A stretch of DNA of 64,000 nt from Gemmatimonadaceae bacterium (GTDB lineage: Bacteria; Gemmatimonadota; Gemmatimonadetes; Gemmatimonadales; Gemmatimonadaceae), in the NCBI GenBank assembly GCA_016720905.1, contig JADKJT010000005.1, forward strand, positions 229,862 through 293,861, in the 5' to 3' direction. Position numbers and translations under genes: made by a program. Each line of letters begins with the position of its first letter. Position 1 is the stretch's first letter. Below, piece by piece: positions 1 to 8,472 of this stretch. The notes beneath the pieces are model-generated. The model worked only from the letters and a program-made list of their open reading frames with translations. It made no database searches and was not told the origin of the DNA.

Positions 1-378
1 GGCGTCCAAATCGAACACGTCACCTTCGCGAACGGTGAGATCCGTGCCCGTGTATCGGTAGTACCCGCTGTCGCCTGGAGACCGGGTGAGGAGATAGCGA
101 ACACCACTACGCACCAGCGTCACGGCAGCATCATTGATCGGTGGCGATGCGCTGTCGGCAAGAGAGTCTGGCGTTCCGATAGGGGCGGTCCATGTCAGGC
201 GAATGTCGTTCACCGGCTGACCCGCGTACAGGTAGGCCCGCACGACGGGTTCGCGCGCGGAGGCCGCGGTCGCGGTGGGATCACCGCAGGCGATGGCGCC
301 GCAGGCGATGGCGCCAACGAGTACGGCACCGGCAGTCGGCGCACAGGCGCGCCGAGGGGTCTTGGGGTTTCCGCGCAT
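1..378 (-). CDS. DUF4249-like outer-membrane lipoprotein, partial (runs off left edge)
   Basis: This reading frame starts at the ATG at 378-376 and stays open to the edge of the window, so only the first 126 codons are present. The N-terminus has a positively charged stretch, a hydrophobic segment and an alanine/glycine-cysteine lipobox (AIACG), followed by REPVVRAYLYAGQPV, which resembles the start of DUF4249 proteins. Members of that family are commonly encoded directly after TonB-dependent receptors, as here: the start lies 2 bases after the receptor's stop, so the two are probably translationally coupled. The role is presumably as an accessory lipoprotein to the receptor. The family call rests on this short N-terminal segment and the gene order. 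Confidence 0.6.
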   Translation of the reverse strand, partial: MRGNPKTPRRACAPTAGAVLVGAIACGAIACGDPTATAASAREPVVRAYLYAGQPVNDIRLTWTAPIGTPDSLADSASPPINDAAVTLVRSGVRYLLTRSPGDSGYYRYTGTDLTVREGDVFDLDA

Positions 379-380
379 GG

Positions 381-2864
381 TCAGTTGTTCCCTATCGGGT
401 CACGCAGGCCGCGCCGCGTGAACTTGATGTCGATACTTGGGGTGAATCCCAGCTGCGTCACGTCGGAGATCGTCATCGGGTCGGTGCTCAGGTCGAATTT
501 GCGGAATGACACATTGCGCCGGTTGGCAATGTTGTACAACGACATGCCGACGCGCCAATCAAACAGCCCTTCGGTCCGGATCGTGCGCGACACCGCGAGA
601 TCGATGCGTTGATACGATGGCAGGCGTTCGCCGTTCTTGTCGCCCACGTTGATGTAGTTCTGCGTGGATCCGTCCAGGAGCTTGAGTTGGTACTGACTGA
701 TGGGTGCGGTGTAGGGTCGGCCGGACCCGAAAATTCCGGTGGCGGAGAGGTCCCACTTGCGAAGCTGCATGGTGCCGAACGCCTTCAACTCGTGTCGCTG
801 GTCTTGTGAGGTGGGGAACGTGCGCCCCTGATCCACGTCGGCAAATTGAGTCGTCGACTTCGCCAAGGTGTAGCTGGCCCAGCCGGTCACTGTGCCGATC
901 TTTCGTTCCAGCAGGAACTCCAGACCGCGCGAACGTCCCTCGCCCGTGAAGAAGAAGGCTCCCGTATTGACGCCGAATGCCTGGCGATATCGTCGCGAGA
1001 ACAGCGTGGCATTCTCGAGCGTCTTGTCATAGGCTTCCACGTTCAGCGCCCATGACGGGCGATCGAACAGCAATCCCACGATGCTGTGCGTTGACGCGTT
1101 CGGCTTCAGGGCGGTATCGGCGAGCAGCCAGAAGTCGCGGCTCCCCTGCAGAACGTCTTCGTTTTCCACGCGATTGACAAACTGGTGATAGCGACCCCAG
1201 GCGGCCTTCAGTCGAAGCGAAGGGGTGAGTTGCCATCCCGCGGCGAGACGCGGTTCGACGTAGGTAGCGGCCGTCACGTTGTAGCGATTGGCCCGCACAC
1301 CCGTGGTGAGGTCAATGGTCGGCGTCGGCGTCCAGGTGTGCTGCGCATACGCCGCTGAAAGCGTGCCGGCGCCATCGCGGGTGGTATTGCGCCCGCGTTG
1401 CGTGGTGTCGGTGCCGCCGATAAGGAAGTCATATGTGACCGTGTTGTGAGTGTTCCACACCCCGAACGCCACGCGAGACCACGAGGCCAGGTCCAAGGTG
1501 TTGTCGATTCGTACGGTCACGTCGTTGACGGTGTTGGTCTCGTTGAAACCGAAATTGAAACGCGCGCCACCGTTGGGTGTGCCACCATTGGCCGTGCGGT
1601 CGCTGTTGCTCTCGTACCGTGAAGAGGCCACCAGGGCATCGGAGCTGAGTCGACTGGACCACTGCCGAAACCATCGACCGCTCACACCCTGATTGCTGGC
1701 CACCGTGATATCGTTCAGTGTCGATGATGTGCCCGCGCCTTGTCCGCCAAACGGACCACCGCCGCCCAGTGACTGGGACTGATCGAGGTTATCGAGACCA
1801 CGATACACACTGAGCGTCGCGACGTCCTTGTCGCTTAGGCGGTAAGTCGCCTTTGAATTGAAGTCGTAGAAGTAGAAGGATGGATCGACCGACTGTTGCT
1901 GAAAACGATTGCCGAATCCGCCGCGCGCCGGTCCGGCCTGCGCCTGGGAGGTCCCCTGACTCCCCGCGAAGTCAAACAGCTTGTTGTACAGGCCACTGCG
2001 AATGATATCGGTGTAGGAACGGCGTCCGGACACCAGGATCGAACCACGGCCAAGCGGAATTTCCACCACACCGCGCGCGCTCAACAAACTGGCGCCGCCG
2101 CTGGCACGAAATTGATGTTCGTCCCCCGCCTTGCCGGTCAGATCGATCACCGACGAGACGCGTCCGCCGTAACGGGCCGGAAAACCACCCGCATACAACT
2201 GAATATCCTTGAGCGCATCGGTGTTGAACGCGCTGAAGAGTCCGAAGAAATGGTCCACGTGATACACCGTCATACCGTCGAGCAACACCAGGTTCTGGTC
2301 GGCCTTGCCGCCGCGAACCGAAAGACTGGCGGTGCCATTGCCGGCGCCGGCGACACTCGGCAGCATTTGCAGCGTGCGAAACACGTCCGCTTCACCAACC
2401 GATGGCATCGCTTCAACCTGGGCCGTCGAAATGGAGAGCTGGCTGATTTCGCGCCCGATCGCGACCACCGTTGGCGCCGCATCAGTGGCGCCGACGACGT
2501 TGGTCGTGGCCAATCGCACGACCGCATGCGAGAGCTCCACCGCCAGCGGACTCTTGACGGTATCTGCGTTGATCGCCAGCCGACGGGTGGTATACCCGAT
2601 GTACTGGATAAGCAGAACCTGTGCGGTGGCCGGCACGCCGAGGAGCGTGAATCGACCGTCAGCGTTGGTTTGTGCCGTGCGCGCGATCGCGGCAATGCTC
2701 ACCCGCGCGTTCGGCAGCACTTCGCCCGTGGTCGAATCCCGGACCACGCCTGTGAGCGTGACGCTGCGCTCTCGCGGAGACCCCTGTGCATTGAGCGAAG
2801 TGCTACCCATAGCGGTAGCGACGAACGCCGCCAGAAGTGATGCGGAAATACTGATAGGTCGCAT
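381..2864 (-). CDS. TonB-dependent receptor with N-terminal carboxypeptidase-regulatory-like domain
   Basis: An 827-residue outer-membrane receptor. A signal peptide covers about residues 1-26 (cleavage near NAQ). Residues about 33-115 form a carboxypeptidase-regulatory-like beta-sandwich (VTLTGVVRDSTTGEVLPNA). The plug follows at about 135-240, with the typical segments PSVGEADVFRTLQMLPSV and VLLDGMTVYHVDHFFGLFSAF, and the remainder is the beta-barrel. The substrate cannot be read from the sequence; the plug style is that of the Bacteroidetes/Gemmatimonadota receptors that carry this N-terminal domain. It is the first gene of a two-gene minus-strand operon with the DUF4249-like lipoprotein. 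Length and domain order are normal and no lesion is seen. Confidence 0.93.
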   Translation of the reverse strand: MRPISISASLLAAFVATAMGSTSLNAQGSPRERSVTLTGVVRDSTTGEVLPNARVSIAAIARTAQTNADGRFTLLGVPATAQVLLIQYIGYTTRRLAINADTVKSPLAVELSHAVVRLATTNVVGATDAAPTVVAIGREISQLSISTAQVEAMPSVGEADVFRTLQMLPSVAGAGNGTASLSVRGGKADQNLVLLDGMTVYHVDHFFGLFSAFNTDALKDIQLYAGGFPARYGGRVSSVIDLTGKAGDEHQFRASGGASLLSARGVVEIPLGRGSILVSGRRSYTDIIRSGLYNKLFDFAGSQGTSQAQAGPARGGFGNRFQQQSVDPSFYFYDFNSKATYRLSDKDVATLSVYRGLDNLDQSQSLGGGGPFGGQGAGTSSTLNDITVASNQGVSGRWFRQWSSRLSSDALVASSRYESNSDRTANGGTPNGGARFNFGFNETNTVNDVTVRIDNTLDLASWSRVAFGVWNTHNTVTYDFLIGGTDTTQRGRNTTRDGAGTLSAAYAQHTWTPTPTIDLTTGVRANRYNVTAATYVEPRLAAGWQLTPSLRLKAAWGRYHQFVNRVENEDVLQGSRDFWLLADTALKPNASTHSIVGLLFDRPSWALNVEAYDKTLENATLFSRRYRQAFGVNTGAFFFTGEGRSRGLEFLLERKIGTVTGWASYTLAKSTTQFADVDQGRTFPTSQDQRHELKAFGTMQLRKWDLSATGIFGSGRPYTAPISQYQLKLLDGSTQNYINVGDKNGERLPSYQRIDLAVSRTIRTEGLFDWRVGMSLYNIANRRNVSFRKFDLSTDPMTISDVTQLGFTPSIDIKFTRRGLRDPIGNN

Positions 2865-2973
2865 GAGTCAGATGGGGCGATTGCCTGTACAGCCTGGAGG
2901 GCTCGTCCGCTGCTCGAGATTGCGTGGAGCGGACTCCGATGTGGACGTGTCGGCAACACCTGCCATTTGCCGC

Positions 2974-3001
2974 ACCCTATGCCATAACCATATGATGTCA
3001 A
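2974..3001 (-). promoter_or_regulatory. Sigma70-type promoter for the TonB receptor operon
   Basis: On the minus strand a perfect TTGACA (3001-2996) is followed after 16 bases by TAGGGT (2979-2974), about 110 bases upstream of the receptor start. The spacing is one base short of optimal and the -10 matches at three of six positions. No other gene lies between, so 2865-3139 holds only this leader/promoter region. Confidence 0.4.
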
Positions 3002-3139
3002 ATGGTTTACGTGCTATGCGAATGACCGGAACGTCCAATCTCGCGACACGTCGACTGGACGCCCCACCAACTTCAGATACCATCTTCATAGGGGAAGCGT
3101 TTGGCGGTGCTGTTTCTCGGGACCCTAGGCTCGCAAAAA

Positions 3140-3168
3140 GGGGGCGCGATCACATGGATCACGCCCCC
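3140..3168 (-). terminator. Rho-independent terminator after the small membrane protein
   Basis: A 7-bp G+C stem (GGGGGCG/CGCCCCC), one mismatch and a further 4-bp GATC/GATC stem enclose a 5-base loop. Read on the minus strand, the stem is followed by five T residues. It lies 30 bases past the stop of the minus-strand small gene at 3198-3398. Confidence 0.7.
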
Positions 3169-3197
3169 TCTTTCACCGCGTTGAACAGCCCGCCGAA

Positions 3198-3398
3198 TCA
3201 GTCCCCGAATACCGTGGCTGTCGGATGCGCCTTCTCGGTGCCATAGGACACCGAAGTTGGCGGGACGCCAGCGCCCAAACGCGTGGAGATGGCGTAGCCG
3301 CCAAACGTGAGGAAGCAGACAACAATCGTCATAACGGCGCGGTTGATCACCTTCATCGTGTTCGCGTCGTGCTGGTCATCGCAGAGTTCGTTCCACAT
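3198..3398 (-). CDS. Small single-span membrane protein of unknown function
   Basis: A 66-residue frame with one hydrophobic segment (AVMTIVVCFLTFGGYAIS, about residues 22-39) and a short polar C-terminal tail. Translation may begin at the first ATG (3398) or at an internal ATG for MKVINRAV (3356); neither has a strong Shine-Dalgarno sequence. The main support for a real gene is the well-formed terminator immediately downstream on the same strand and the absence of any competing gene. I do not recognise a family. It could be a small membrane-anchored peptide or a chance frame. Confidence 0.45.
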   Translation of the reverse strand: MWNELCDDQHDANTMKVINRAVMTIVVCFLTFGGYAISTRLGAGVPPTSVSYGTEKAHPTATVFGD

Positions 3399-3543
3399 GG
3401 CTAGGGAGCTCGGCCGAGAGGCCTGTCGAGGTCGAAAAATGGAAATCGAAAGGGGATACTTTCGATCAATATTAAGGACGATCGACCGGTCCCTGAAGTC
3501 CCTTGACCAGCCGGAGGCCTGCCGCTACGGCGGGACTGGGTTC

Positions 3544-3620
3544 TCCCCTCGCCGACTCACCCCTCCAGCGCTCAACGCTTCCCTTGCTCACCCCTCCGGC
3601 CCATCACCGCTCCCACCGCT
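3544..3620. repeat. Degenerate half-copy of the long palindromic intergenic element
   Basis: This stretch matches the right arm of the palindromes at 37.9 and 51.0 kb: CCCTCGCCG, then CTCACCCCT, GCTCAACGCTTC and TTGCTCACC in the same order and spacing. The matching left arm is not present; only a GCCGG remnant remains around 3515. It lies 35 bases beyond the stop codon of yccF. The rest of 3399-3654 contains no convincing gene. Confidence 0.55.
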
Positions 3621-3654
3621 CAGCGATAACCGCCATGACGACGGAGACACTGCT

Positions 3655-4044
3655 CTAGGGCAGGTCGACCACCCGCTTCCCCAGCGGCGCAAATGACACC
3701 GCCGCCAGCCGGAAGTGCGCAAACCCGAAGGGGATGCCGATGATGGTCACGCAGTACGCGATCCCAGCCGCCACGTGCGCAATCCACAGCCAGATCCCGG
3801 CGAAAACGATCCACAGGAGGTTCGCCACACCGGTCCCGACAATGGGTTGTTCGCCCAGCGTCCGCACATCCACGAGGGTGCGTCCAAACGGCCAGGCGGC
3901 AAATCCGGCGATGCGGAACGCGGCAACGGCGAACGGAATGCCCACAACGGTGATAGCCAGCACGCATCCGACCACAAGCCAGGCCAGCCCCGCCACCAGT
4001 CCGCCGCCGAAGACGAAGAAGACGATGTTGAGGAGTAGCGTCAT
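3655..4044 (-). CDS. yccF: YccF family inner-membrane protein
   Basis: A 129-residue protein with two duplicated halves, each with a long hydrophobic stretch and a conserved IP motif (TVVGIPFAVAAFRIAGFA near residue 40 and TIIGIPFGFAHFRLAAVS near residue 105). This duplicated arrangement is the signature of the YccF/DUF307 inner-membrane domain. The start is placed at the ATG for MTLLLNIVFFVFGG because family members begin this way; the frame stays open further upstream, but that extension is arginine-rich and lacks family similarity. The gene stands alone, facing away from the divergent S9 peptidase. Function of the family is unknown. Confidence 0.88.
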   Translation of the reverse strand: MTLLLNIVFFVFGGGLVAGLAWLVVGCVLAITVVGIPFAVAAFRIAGFAAWPFGRTLVDVRTLGEQPIVGTGVANLLWIVFAGIWLWIAHVAAGIAYCVTIIGIPFGFAHFRLAAVSFAPLGKRVVDLP

Positions 4045-4171
4045 GGTGCATCGTACGGCGCTGCGCATGGCGGGATTCAGTGCTGGCGAGGGTCGGTGAC
4101 GACCCCCACATTCCGCAGGCCGCGTCGTAGTCGCAATCCGCCGACGAGGCCGCCCTCTCGCCACCGACACC

Positions 4172-6403
4172 ATGCGCCTCTCCGCCGCCGTCACGTTCGC
4201 CCTGGCCACGCTTGTTCCCTCGGCGACCCGCACCGCCGAGAACACCTTTGTTGCCGACGACGCCCTGGGCATTGTCAGCTATACGATCGGTGATCTGACT
4301 GATGACGGGCGGTTTATCGCGGCCACATCATCCGTGCGTCGCGACGCCTACGGACAGGACTTCCGCCGCGACGGCGACCCCACGTACGTGCGCGGCGCAC
4401 CCACTCGCGTGATGCTCATCGACACGAAGACCGGAGCGACACAGCCGATCTTCGTCGACAAGAAGAGCGTGCGCGCCATGCGCTGGTCGCCAGATGGTGC
4501 GCGACTCGCGATGCTGGTGTTCAACGGCGATGTGTACGAGCCGGTGATTTGGACAAAGGCCACCTCCAAGTCGGTGACGCTCAAGCTGTCGGCGGGCAAG
4601 TACGTGGCGGAGAACAGCGACGTACGGTGGACGCCGAGCGGCAAGGGGTTGGTGTTCGCCGTGCACACGCTGGAGTGGCGCAAGAAGGTGCGGGACACGT
4701 TTGCCACCATGACCGGCGTGACGCCGGTGTTCGTGCAAAGCAGCAAGGACCCGTTCCTGGCGTGGGATGCGATTCGTCGCGAGGGCAATGTGCGCAGCGT
4801 GGTCACGCTGGACGTGACCACGGGCCAGACGCGAGAGGCCATCCCCGAGCAGCCGTTGGCGAACTACACGCTGGCCGAAGACGGCAGTGCCATCGCGTTT
4901 GCGCGTGACATTGTCAGCAAGACGGATTACGAAAGCCTGGGCGGTGCGGAAACCTCACTGCGGGTGCGCGACTCAGCGGGCGTAGAGCGCGTGCTGCACG
5001 CCACCACGCGTGGCATGCAAATCCAGTGGGCCGAAGACGGAAAGCACTACGCGTACGCGAATGGCGGTCGCGTGTATCTCGCGAGCATCACCGACACCAC
5101 AAGAAAGCTGCTGGCCGGTGCGCCCGAACCGCGACGCGGCGAAGCGGCCGACACCTCAAAGGCGGCACGCGACAAGGCAGCGCTGGAGCGCTTCTCGGTG
5201 GTTCGCTATAGCCCGGCTGGCGACGCCGTGCTGGTGTCCAACCGCGAAGGGCTGTGGCTGGCCGACGTGAATACCGGGGCGCGCGAGAAAGTCGCGGCCA
5301 CCAATGATTCCAGCGAGACCATGCCGCGCATCGCGTTCGCCGGGTGGAGCACCGACGGTCGCCAACTGTACCTGACCTCTGCGTCGAGACAGAAATGGGA
5401 GCGCGGCATCCTGCGCTACGACCGGTCCACGAAACAGCTGAAGGAGCTGATCAAGGATGGGCGTTCGTACTCACAGCTGCGCATTGCCAAGGACGGCAAG
5501 ACGCTGCTGCTGAACGTGGCCAACGGCAATCGCCCGCCCGACCTGTATGTCGCGAACGCCGACCTGACCGATCTGCACCGCCTGGTGGAGACCAATCCCC
5601 AACTGGCCGCGCGGAAAATCGGACCCACCGAGCTGCACACGTACCTGGACGCGGACGGTCACGCCAAGAAGATGGTGGTGTACTATCCTGCCGACTACGA
5701 CAAGACCAAGGCGTATCCCACGGTCTTTGAGATCTACGAGGATTTCTTTGACGACACGTTTGATGTGCGCGCCAACGTGCTCACCGGCGCCGGCTATGTG
5801 TTCGTGAAGCCGGCGGTGGACTTCGAAATCGGTTATCCCGGCGAGGCATGGGCCAAGGGCGTTACGGCCGCGGCCAACAAGCTCGTGGAGATGGGCATTG
5901 CCGACTCGGCACGGCTGGGCGTGCAGGGACAGAGCTACGGCGGGTATGCCACCAATCTGCTCATCACGCAAACCAATCGATTCAAGGCGGCGGTGAATAT
6001 TTCTGGCAAGGTGGACATGATCAGTTTCTACACCGACAGCCCGCGTCTCGGAGTGCGCAACATCAATGCGGCGGAAAAGACGCAGGATCGCATTGGCGCC
6101 TCCATGTGGGCGCAGCCGCAGAAGTACGTCGCACATTCGGCGGTGATGTTCGCCGATCGCATCACCACGCCGCTGATGCTGGTGACGGGGGAGCAGGATT
6201 CCAATGTCCCGGCGCTCAATACGCGCGAGATGTATTATGCCCTGCGGCGGCTGGGGAAGGAGTGCATCTGGGTGAACTACGCCAACGGCGGCCATGGCGG
6301 CGGCACCGCCACGCCCGAGGATTTCCTGGACATGCAAAAGCGCATCGTGGAGTTTTACGACCAGCGACTCAAGGCGCCGAAGGCGAAGGTCACGTCCAAC
6401 TAG
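4172..6403 (+). CDS. S9 family serine peptidase (prolyl oligopeptidase-like), secreted
   Basis: A 743-residue protein with a signal peptide (about 1-22), an N-terminal beta-propeller region to about residue 480 (repeats such as RWSPDGARLAML) and a C-terminal alpha/beta-hydrolase peptidase domain. The catalytic triad can be placed: Ser588 in GQSYGGY, Asp676 in GEQDSNVP and His708 in NGGHGGG. These match the dipeptidyl-peptidase IV/acylaminoacyl-peptidase branch of family S9, which releases short peptides in the periplasm or outside the cell. It starts a run of four closely spaced plus-strand genes (15 bases to the next). Confidence 0.93.
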   Translation: MRLSAAVTFALATLVPSATRTAENTFVADDALGIVSYTIGDLTDDGRFIAATSSVRRDAYGQDFRRDGDPTYVRGAPTRVMLIDTKTGATQPIFVDKKSVRAMRWSPDGARLAMLVFNGDVYEPVIWTKATSKSVTLKLSAGKYVAENSDVRWTPSGKGLVFAVHTLEWRKKVRDTFATMTGVTPVFVQSSKDPFLAWDAIRREGNVRSVVTLDVTTGQTREAIPEQPLANYTLAEDGSAIAFARDIVSKTDYESLGGAETSLRVRDSAGVERVLHATTRGMQIQWAEDGKHYAYANGGRVYLASITDTTRKLLAGAPEPRRGEAADTSKAARDKAALERFSVVRYSPAGDAVLVSNREGLWLADVNTGAREKVAATNDSSETMPRIAFAGWSTDGRQLYLTSASRQKWERGILRYDRSTKQLKELIKDGRSYSQLRIAKDGKTLLLNVANGNRPPDLYVANADLTDLHRLVETNPQLAARKIGPTELHTYLDADGHAKKMVVYYPADYDKTKAYPTVFEIYEDFFDDTFDVRANVLTGAGYVFVKPAVDFEIGYPGEAWAKGVTAAANKLVEMGIADSARLGVQGQSYGGYATNLLITQTNRFKAAVNISGKVDMISFYTDSPRLGVRNINAAEKTQDRIGASMWAQPQKYVAHSAVMFADRITTPLMLVTGEQDSNVPALNTREMYYALRRLGKECIWVNYANGGHGGGTATPEDFLDMQKRIVEFYDQRLKAPKAKVTSN

Positions 6404-6417
6404 CCGTGCACTCCACC

Positions 6418-6822
6418 ATGCTGACTCGTCGCGCCGTGCTGGCATCGCTGGTGAGTGTCCTCGTGCCGGCGACCCTGCGTGCCCGCGGCTCGCTCGTGGT
6501 GCCGTCGGCCATCCATCCCACGCCGCGGCGGGGGATCACGGGCGCCAAGGTGCTCACGGCCGCGCAACTCGCCAGTTCACCGGATCTGATTGAGCTGTTC
6601 GACGGCATCCGCGCCATCCCGCAGATTGCCGACGGCATCGGGTGTCACTGCGGGTGCGCCGACTTCAACGGACACCGATCGCTGCTCACCTGCTACGAGG
6701 CCGACGCGATGGCCAAGAGCTGCCCCATCTGTCAGGGCGAAGGGCGGGTGGCGGTTCGGATGGCCAAAGCCAGGAAGTCACTCAACGAAATTCGCATCGC
6801 CATTGACGCGCAGTACGGCTGA
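6418..6822 (+). CDS. PCYCGC-motif-like cysteine-rich exported protein
   Basis: A 134-residue protein with a leader containing TRRAVLASLVS, similar to a twin-arginine or plain Sec signal, then a compact cysteine-rich domain. The motif CHCGCADFNGHRSLLTCYE near residues 79-97 plus a later CPIC matches the layout of the PCYCGC family (metal- or copper-binding lipoprotein-like proteins of unknown role). The histidine replacing the tyrosine in the motif is a variation. The start is the ATG at 6418, 15 bases after the S9 stop. Export, metal binding and a link to the neighbouring peptidase are inferences. Confidence 0.7.
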   Translation: MLTRRAVLASLVSVLVPATLRARGSLVVPSAIHPTPRRGITGAKVLTAAQLASSPDLIELFDGIRAIPQIADGIGCHCGCADFNGHRSLLTCYEADAMAKSCPICQGEGRVAVRMAKARKSLNEIRIAIDAQYG

Positions 6823-6850
6823 CGTGCACCACCACTTACCCCGTTCATTC

Positions 6851-7741
6851 ATGACCCGGAATTTCCCCCGCGCCGTCGCCATGCTCCTGGTGGGCGCCTC
6901 TGTTGTTGCCGCTCCCACTCGTGCGGACGCGCAGATTCGCGCCAGTGAGTTGCAGAGTGTGGCCCAGACGGTGGACGGCACGACCATTCGGGTGACGTAC
7001 TCACGACCGCGCATGCGCGGGCGCTGGCCGATTTTCGGTACCGAAGCGGTGCAGTGGGGCGAAGTGTGGACCCCGGGAGCCAACTGGGCCACGCTGTTGG
7101 AGACCAACAAGGACATCACTATCGGCACCAAGCGTGTGCCGAAAGGCAAGTACGGTGTGTGGTTCGTGGTGAGGAAAGACAGCGCCTGGACCATGCTGCT
7201 CGACCCCAAGTGGAAGCAGTTCCACATGGATCACCCCAAGCCCAACAGCACGCAGATTCATGTGCCACTGCGCGTCGACTCCGCGGCGGTTGAAGAAGTG
7301 CTGACGTTCTCCTTCCCGACCCTCAGCGCCAACGGCGGCACGCTGGCCATGCGCTGGGCCCGCACGCAGGTCAGCGCGGACTTCACGGTCACCCCGTCCT
7401 TATCCGATCTGCTTCCGGAAAAAGACGCGGCGCCCTATGTGGGGGTCTACGCCATGCGTGAGGGGAAGGCGAAGGCCGACTCCGGGCGTGTGATCGTGAC
7501 GTACGAAGGCGGCGGGCTCAAGGCGCGCTTCGAGCCGGAGGACCCCTACATGAAGACGTTTGCGCTGATGCGCGTCGGCCCGAATGTCTTCACCGCCGGC
7601 CTCTACGAAAAGGGCGTGATTTACGAGGTGCTGAAGCCCGATATGATGTTCACGTTCACCCTGGTGCCGGGCAAACCCGTCACGTTTGAAGTGCGCGGCG
7701 AGGATGACGAGTTGTACTTCACCGGACGGCGAAAGCCATGA
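6851..7741 (+). CDS. DUF2911 domain exported protein
   Basis: A 296-residue protein with a signal peptide ending near ADAQ (about residue 27). Residues about 30-180 carry the DUF2911 hallmarks: VTYSRPRMRGRWPIFG, WGEVWTPGANWATLLET and PKGKYGVWFV. A second, less conserved beta-rich region follows (about 200-296). DUF2911 proteins are common in Bacteroidetes and Gemmatimonadota and have no established function. The start at 6851 places the signal peptide at the N-terminus; the frame is open upstream only as an overlap with the previous gene. The stop overlaps the next start (ATGA). Confidence 0.88.
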   Translation: MTRNFPRAVAMLLVGASVVAAPTRADAQIRASELQSVAQTVDGTTIRVTYSRPRMRGRWPIFGTEAVQWGEVWTPGANWATLLETNKDITIGTKRVPKGKYGVWFVVRKDSAWTMLLDPKWKQFHMDHPKPNSTQIHVPLRVDSAAVEEVLTFSFPTLSANGGTLAMRWARTQVSADFTVTPSLSDLLPEKDAAPYVGVYAMREGKAKADSGRVIVTYEGGGLKARFEPEDPYMKTFALMRVGPNVFTAGLYEKGVIYEVLKPDMMFTFTLVPGKPVTFEVRGEDDELYFTGRRKP

Positions 7742-8472
7742 AAAGGGATCTCTGGCTGCGTGTGCGGCAGTACCACTTCGCTGACATCGTCCCCACCCAA
7801 CTGTGGGGCCGCGTCGCTGAAGCCTTTGGCGGTACCGATGCCTCCACCAAGGCGTTTGCCAGCAAGATCGCCCGCAAACACGTCTGGAGCACGCACTTTG
7901 CACTGCGCGCCATCGACGAATACCGCAAGTTCGTGTTCCTTGGCGTCACCGGCGATGGCATCGTCACGCCCTCCAAGGTGATCGATACGGTGTGGCATGA
8001 GCACCTGCTGTTCACGCGCGCCTATCGCGAGTTCTGTCGTGACGTGCTGCAGCGGGATTTCGATCATCATCCGGAACTCATGCCCAGCGAGGAGCAGACT
8101 GGCGTGTACGCGCAGCAGTTCGAGGCGACGCTGGCCCGCTATCGCGCCGAATTCAACGTGCGGCCGCCGTGGGATATCTGGGGTACGCCCAAGTTCAAGC
8201 GTGATGACGCCACCGCGCAGGCCGATTCAGGCGCGGCAGTGGGCAGTGGAGACGTGCCCCTGTACCAGCAATTCGACGGCCATGGAGACACACCGGGGCA
8301 CTTCGACATGCCGGAGTTCAACGCCGATTCGTCAGGCGGTGGCTTCTCCGGCGGCGGCGGCGGATCGGACTGGGGTGACGCGCACGGCACGGACAGCGAC
8401 AGCGGGTCGGGTGACTCCGGCAGCGATGGCGGTTCCGGCTGTTCGTCAGGGTGCGGTGGCGGCGGCGACTGA
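7738..8472 (+). CDS. Glycine-rich-domain (GRDP-like) protein with Gly/Ser/Cys-rich tail
   Basis: A 244-residue soluble protein whose first 150 residues match the GRDP-like domain: KVIDTVWHEHLLFTRAYREF followed by FDHHPE. From residue about 195 the sequence becomes almost entirely glycine, serine and aspartate and ends in CSSGCGGGGD. The start overlaps the DUF2911 stop by four bases, so the two are translationally coupled. Its last 27 bases overlap the 3' end of the convergent potassium-channel gene. The domain occurs in plants and scattered bacteria; a biochemical role is not known, and nothing here adds one. Confidence 0.8.
   Translation: MKRDLWLRVRQYHFADIVPTQLWGRVAEAFGGTDASTKAFASKIARKHVWSTHFALRAIDEYRKFVFLGVTGDGIVTPSKVIDTVWHEHLLFTRAYREFCRDVLQRDFDHHPELMPSEEQTGVYAQQFEATLARYRAEFNVRPPWDIWGTPKFKRDDATAQADSGAAVGSGDVPLYQQFDGHGDTPGHFDMPEFNADSSGGGFSGGGGGSDWGDAHGTDSDSGSGDSGSDGGSGCSSGCGGGGD

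Noticed and set aside
1896..2840. 314-codon plus-strand open frame opposite the TonB receptor
   Set aside because: Antisense to conserved plug and barrel coding; its composition is that of a reverse-complement shadow in GC-rich DNA.
5471..6445. 324-codon minus-strand frame opposite the S9 peptidase
   Set aside because: Antisense to a gene with an intact catalytic triad; no family similarity and histidine/arginine-rich composition.
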